From the NCBI GenBank assembly GCA_013811715.1, contig JACCUS010000215.1:1-8729 (forward strand): a DNA stretch of 8,729 nt, written 5' to 3'. The notes below the pieces were generated by a model, which saw nothing but the letters and a program-made list of their open reading frames with translations, was not told the DNA's origin and did not search any database. The DNA comes from Nocardioidaceae bacterium (GTDB lineage: Bacteria > Actinomycetota > Actinomycetes > Propionibacteriales > Nocardioidaceae). The position numbers were made by a program, and so were the translations under genes. Below are positions 6,370 to 8,729 of this stretch, piece by piece (the stretch's first letter is position 1; each line of letters starts with the position of its first letter).

Positions 6370-6401
6370 GCCGGTGCACGAGCTCGCGTCTCGCCCGCCC
6401 G

Positions 6402-6407
6402 TAGGCT
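6402..6407 (+). promoter_or_regulatory. Putative internal -10 box (TAGGCT) for hisA-hisF, leaderless type
   Basis: TAGGCT fits TANNNT and ends 7 nt before the hisA ATG at 6415, the same geometry as at hisD. No Shine-Dalgarno sequence precedes the ATG. It lies in the only non-coding gap (45 nt) inside the his gene series, so hisA-hisF may have their own start in addition to read-through. No clear -35 is seen. Confidence 0.55.
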
Positions 6408-6414
6408 TCCTCAC

Positions 6415-7149
6415 ATGGAGCCGTTGGAGCTGTTGCCTGCCGTGGACGTCTCCGCTGGCCGCGCGGTGCAGCTGGCGCAGGGTGTGGCCGCCAGCGAGCG
6501 TGTTTTCGGAGACCCGGTGCAGGCAGCCCTGCGCTGGCAGTCGGCCGGCGCCCGATGGGTTCATCTGGTCGACCTCGACGCCGCCTTCCGGCGCGGCCAT
6601 AACAGCAACCTGTTGCGCAAGGTGGTCGCCGCGGTCGACGTCGATGTTGAGATGTCGGGTGGCATCCGCGACGACCAGAGCCTCCACGCGGCGCTGTCGA
6701 CCGGCTGTCGCCGGGTGAACATAGGCACGGCCGCACTGGAGGATCCAGTGTGGTGCGCCGAGGTGATCGCGCGGCACGGGGATCGCATCGCGATCGGGCT
6801 CGACGTCCGTGGGAAGACGCTGGCCGCACGTGGCTGGACCCGTGACGGCGGCGACCTGTACGACGTACTCGAGCGTCTCGACGCAGCCGGATGCGAGCGG
6901 TACGTCGTCACCGACGTCAAGAAGGACGGCATGCTGCGGGGCCCGAACCTCGCGCTGCTGCGTGACGTGTGCGCCATGACCGAGGCGCCGGTCGTCGCGT
7001 CCGGAGGTGTCTCGACCCTCGACGACCTGCGTGCGATCTCGACGCTCGTGCCCGACGGGGTCGAGGGCGCCATCATCGGGACGGCCTTGTACACCGGGGC
7101 CTTCAGCCTGGAGGAGGCGCTCGTCGCGGTGTCAGAGGCGTCGGCGTGA
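6415..7149 (+). CDS. priA: HisA / PriA: ProFAR isomerase, probably also phosphoribosylanthranilate isomerase
   Basis: HisA isomerises ProFAR to PRFAR. In most actinobacteria the enzyme (PriA) also does the TrpF step of tryptophan synthesis. The 244-residue TIM barrel shows D11 ('LLPAVDV'), 'HLVDLDAAF' (50-58), 'SGGIRDD' (81-87), 'RVNIGTAAL' (100-108), D130 ('GLDV'), 'ARGWTRDGGDLYDVLERLD' (138-156), T166 and D171 ('VVTDVKKDG'), 'VVASGGVSTLDDLRAI' (193-208) and 'GVEGAIIGTALY' (215-226). The 'RGWTRDGGDL' loop with R139 and W141 is the PriA signature. One key position differs: the Arg of 'AVRL' (Arg19 in the M. tuberculosis enzyme) is Q19 here. The ATG at 6415 is chosen because it matches the family N-terminus and has the -10-like box 7 nt before it. 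The stop overlaps the hisF start. Dual function is inferred, and Q19 makes it less certain. Confidence 0.93.
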   Translation: MEPLELLPAVDVSAGRAVQLAQGVAASERVFGDPVQAALRWQSAGARWVHLVDLDAAFRRGHNSNLLRKVVAAVDVDVEMSGGIRDDQSLHAALSTGCRRVNIGTAALEDPVWCAEVIARHGDRIAIGLDVRGKTLAARGWTRDGGDLYDVLERLDAAGCERYVVTDVKKDGMLRGPNLALLRDVCAMTEAPVVASGGVSTLDDLRAISTLVPDGVEGAIIGTALYTGAFSLEEALVAVSEASA

Positions 7150-7907
7150 CCCTCGCGATCCGGGTGATCCCCTGCCTCGACGTCGACGACGGCCGAGTGG
7201 TCAAGGGTGTCAACTTCGACGGGTTGCGAGACGCCGGGGATCCGGTCGTGTTGGCCAAGCAGTATGGCGCCGACGGCGCCGATGAGCTGACCTTCCTCGA
7301 CATCACCGCTTCGGCAGATCGACGCGAGACCGTTCTCGACGTCGTACGACGCACCGCCGAGCAGGTGTTCATCCCACTCACCGTCGGTGGAGGGGTGCGA
7401 CGGGTCGAGGACGTCGATGTGCTGCTTCGCGTCGGGGCGGACAAGGTCGCGGTCAACACCGCGGCGATCGAGCGTCCGGAGGTGATCGGCGAGATCGCCA
7501 ACCGGTTCGGGCGCCAGGTGCTGGTGCTGAGTGTGGACGCGCGACGTGCGGCCGGGGTCGCCTCAGGTTTCGAGGTGACCACGCACGGCGGCCGGCGGGG
7601 GACCAGGCTGGACGCGCTGGATTGGGCTCGGCGGGGTGCCGCCACCGGGGCGGGGGAGATCCTGCTGAATGCGATGGACGCCGACGGCACGCGGGCCGGG
7701 TTCGACGTCGAGCTGATCGAGGCGGTCCGTCGGGTCGTGTCCGTCCCGGTCATCGCCAGCGGCGGCGCCGGCCGGGTCGAGCACTTCCCGCCGGCGGTGG
7801 CAGCCGGCGCGAACGCGGTGTTGGCGGCGAGCGTATTCCACTTCGGCGTGCTGACCGTCTCCGACGTGAAGCGAGCGCTCGCCGACGCGGGTCACTCGGT
7901 GCGCTGA
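7146..7907 (+). CDS. hisF: Imidazole glycerol phosphate synthase, cyclase subunit
   Basis: HisF is the cyclase half of IGP synthase. It uses ammonia from HisH to convert PRFAR into imidazole glycerol phosphate and AICAR. The 253-residue TIM barrel is full length, with 'RVIPCLDVDDGRVVKGVNF' (6-24; D12 is one catalytic Asp), 'DELTFLDITAS' (46-56), 'IPLTVGGGVR' (76-85), 'DKVAVNTAA' (99-107), 'VLSVDARR' (127-134; D131 is the second catalytic Asp), 'GAGEILLNAMDADGT' (168-182) and 'PVIASGGAG' (201-209). Most relatives I recall have Ser where A176 stands in 'NAMD'; this may be a benign change. The start is GTG 7146, overlapping the hisA stop (GTGA), with AGAGG at 7134-7138 as a reasonable ribosome binding site. 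It is the last recognisable histidine gene in the window. Confidence 0.96.
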   Translation: MTLAIRVIPCLDVDDGRVVKGVNFDGLRDAGDPVVLAKQYGADGADELTFLDITASADRRETVLDVVRRTAEQVFIPLTVGGGVRRVEDVDVLLRVGADKVAVNTAAIERPEVIGEIANRFGRQVLVLSVDARRAAGVASGFEVTTHGGRRGTRLDALDWARRGAATGAGEILLNAMDADGTRAGFDVELIEAVRRVVSVPVIASGGAGRVEHFPPAVAAGANAVLAASVFHFGVLTVSDVKRALADAGHSVR

Positions 7908-7919
7908 CTCGGCGACATT

Positions 7920-7952
7920 CACCTGTCGTATGCGCCTTGACCTCTACAGGTG
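7920..7952. repeat. 7-bp inverted repeat CACCTGT-N19-ACAGGTG after hisF
   Basis: The arms lie at 7920-7926 and 7946-7952 and match perfectly, starting 13 nt past the hisF stop. The stem is short, the loop is long (19 nt) and no T-run follows, so it is not a typical intrinsic terminator. It could be an operator-like site or chance. The rest of the 133-nt spacer holds only the -10-like box of the next gene. Confidence 0.35.
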
Positions 7953-8027
7953 CGATCAGCGGGAGCGTTCAGGGATTCGCCTTGTGGATAAGGGATACGG
8001 GCTCGGGTTTCTGTCGGTGGGTGGCGA

Positions 8028-8033
8028 TAGTGT
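8028..8033 (+). promoter_or_regulatory. Putative -10 box (TAGTGT) for the DUF222 gene, leaderless type
   Basis: TAGTGT fits TANNNT and ends 7 nt before the ATG at 8041, as at hisD and hisA. No Shine-Dalgarno sequence lies between. No -35 is obvious. Confidence 0.45.
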
Positions 8034-8040
8034 CGGTGTC

Positions 8041-8729
8041 ATGTTCGACATCGACTTCACCGGCCTGGACGCGGACGCCACGTTGGCGACCGCGGGCAGT
8101 GTGCGGGCGGTCGCGGACCGGGCCGAGGTGTTGGTGTTGGAGGCGGCGGCGCACTGGGCCGATCTGCATGTTCACCTCGACGACCCCGACGGCCTGCCGC
8201 TGCCGGGGATGGAGGAGCTGGTCCGGTTCGGTGGGGACGGCACGCCGGAGGTGACCGAGTTCGCGCCGGCCGAGCTGGGTGCGGAGCTGGCGATGTCGGC
8301 GTACGCGGCACGGCAGCTGGTGGCCGATGCGTTGGATCTGCGGCACCGGCTGCCGCTTCTGTGGGGGCGGGTGCAGGCCGGTGAGGTGAAGCCGTGGATC
8401 GGCCGGAAGACGGCCGAGGCCACCCGGGACGTCTCGGTCGAGGTGGCGGCGGTGGTGGACCGGCGGGTGAGCAGGTGGGCGCACTCGTTGTCGTGGGGCC
8501 GGTTGGAGGCGATCATCGAGGCCGTCGTCGTCGAGGCTGACCCGGCGGCTGCCGCAGCCGCGGCCGAGCAGGGCGAGCGGTCGCAGGGGGTGTGGCTAGG
8601 CCAGTCCAACGACCACGGGGTGACGGACATCCTGATCCGGACCGAGGCGGCGGCGGCGATCTGGTTCGACGCGTCGGTGGACCGGGTCGCCGACGGCCTC
8701 GGTGCCCTGGGTGACGCCGACCCCAAGGA
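8041..8729 (+). CDS. DUF222 (13E12 repeat family) protein, N-terminal part (3' truncated by window edge)
   Basis: The frame opens at ATG 8041 and stays open for 229 codons to the window end. The translation begins MFDIDFTGLDADATLATAG and is mostly helical and Ala/Val/Leu-rich. It contains 'ELAMSAYAARQLVADALDL' and 'RLPLLWGRVQAGEVKPW' (about residues 85-119), then 'GRKTAEATRDVSVEVAAVVD', and ends 'LGDADPK', the junction typical of DUF222 proteins. In this family a C-terminal HNH nuclease domain normally follows, but it would lie beyond the window and is not seen. Such genes occur in many dispersed copies in actinobacterial genomes (the mycobacterial 13E12 repeats) and are often treated as mobile or selfish, though their activity is not well defined. 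A poly-Ala run (residues 168-175) is a local oddity. The family call rests on pattern recall. Confidence 0.82.
   Translation, partial: MFDIDFTGLDADATLATAGSVRAVADRAEVLVLEAAAHWADLHVHLDDPDGLPLPGMEELVRFGGDGTPEVTEFAPAELGAELAMSAYAARQLVADALDLRHRLPLLWGRVQAGEVKPWIGRKTAEATRDVSVEVAAVVDRRVSRWAHSLSWGRLEAIIEAVVVEADPAAAAAAAEQGERSQGVWLGQSNDHGVTDILIRTEAAAAIWFDASVDRVADGLGALGDADPK

Noticed and set aside
6374..6386. Small palindromes GTGCAC and CGAGCTCG before hisA as an operator
   Set aside because: Six- and eight-base palindromes are common by chance at this GC content, and nothing else supports an operator.
7622..8254. Open frame bridging hisF, the spacer and the DUF222 start
   Set aside because: It is out of frame with both recognisable genes and shows no protein-like pattern.
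8515..8570. Poly-Ala/Val codon run in the DUF222 gene as a possible frameshift or repeat element
   Set aside because: The frame stays open and family-like on both sides; Ala-rich runs are normal in these proteins.

Overview
The window is high-GC DNA with strong G/C preference at third codon positions, GTG and TTG starts, and start codons that abut the previous stop. It carries the core of a histidine biosynthesis operon in the order hisD-hisC-hisB-hisH-(three other genes)-hisA/priA-hisF. The PriA-type HisA, the Lon-N-like gene divergent from hisD, the TANNNT boxes immediately before start codons and the DUF222/13E12 gene at the right end all point to an actinomycete (Actinomycetota). A Nocardioides-like or related lineage is a reasonable guess but is not proven by the sequence.

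Layout. 2-568 (+) is the C-terminal part of a DUF3352-type protein that enters from the left edge. 607-1287 (-) is a Lon substrate-binding (PUA-like) domain protein, convergent with the first gene and divergent from hisD. 1363-6369 (+) is an unbroken, translationally coupled string of seven genes: hisD, hisC, hisB, hisH, a lipoprotein with an emfourin-like domain, a small coiled-coil/two-TM membrane protein, and a PAT-type GNAT acetyltransferase. Each start overlaps the previous stop by 4 nt (1 nt at hisC/hisB). A 45-nt gap with its own -10-like box follows, then hisA/priA (6415-7149) and hisF (7146-7907), again overlapping. After a 133-nt spacer, a DUF222 gene begins at 8041 and runs off the right edge.

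How they work together. HisA/PriA, HisH+HisF (the two subunits of imidazole glycerol phosphate synthase), HisB, HisC and HisD cover ProFAR isomerisation through to histidine. The exception is the histidinol-phosphate phosphatase step: HisB here has only the dehydratase domain. hisG, hisE and hisI are not in the window, and the DUF222 gene sits where actinobacterial clusters often continue with hisI. The three genes between hisH and hisA have no known histidine role but are coupled to the operon, so they should be co-translated with it.

Main points of interest: (1) the emfourin-like (M4-protease-inhibitor-like) domain on a lipoprotein inside a his operon; (2) a PriA in which Gln occupies the position of the conserved active-site Arg19; (3) four separate genes with a TANNNT box 6-7 nt before the start codon, suggesting leaderless transcripts; (4) the abrupt change from hisF to a DUF222 gene. 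I did not find a clearly new defence or mobile system, an RNA gene or a CRISPR array.
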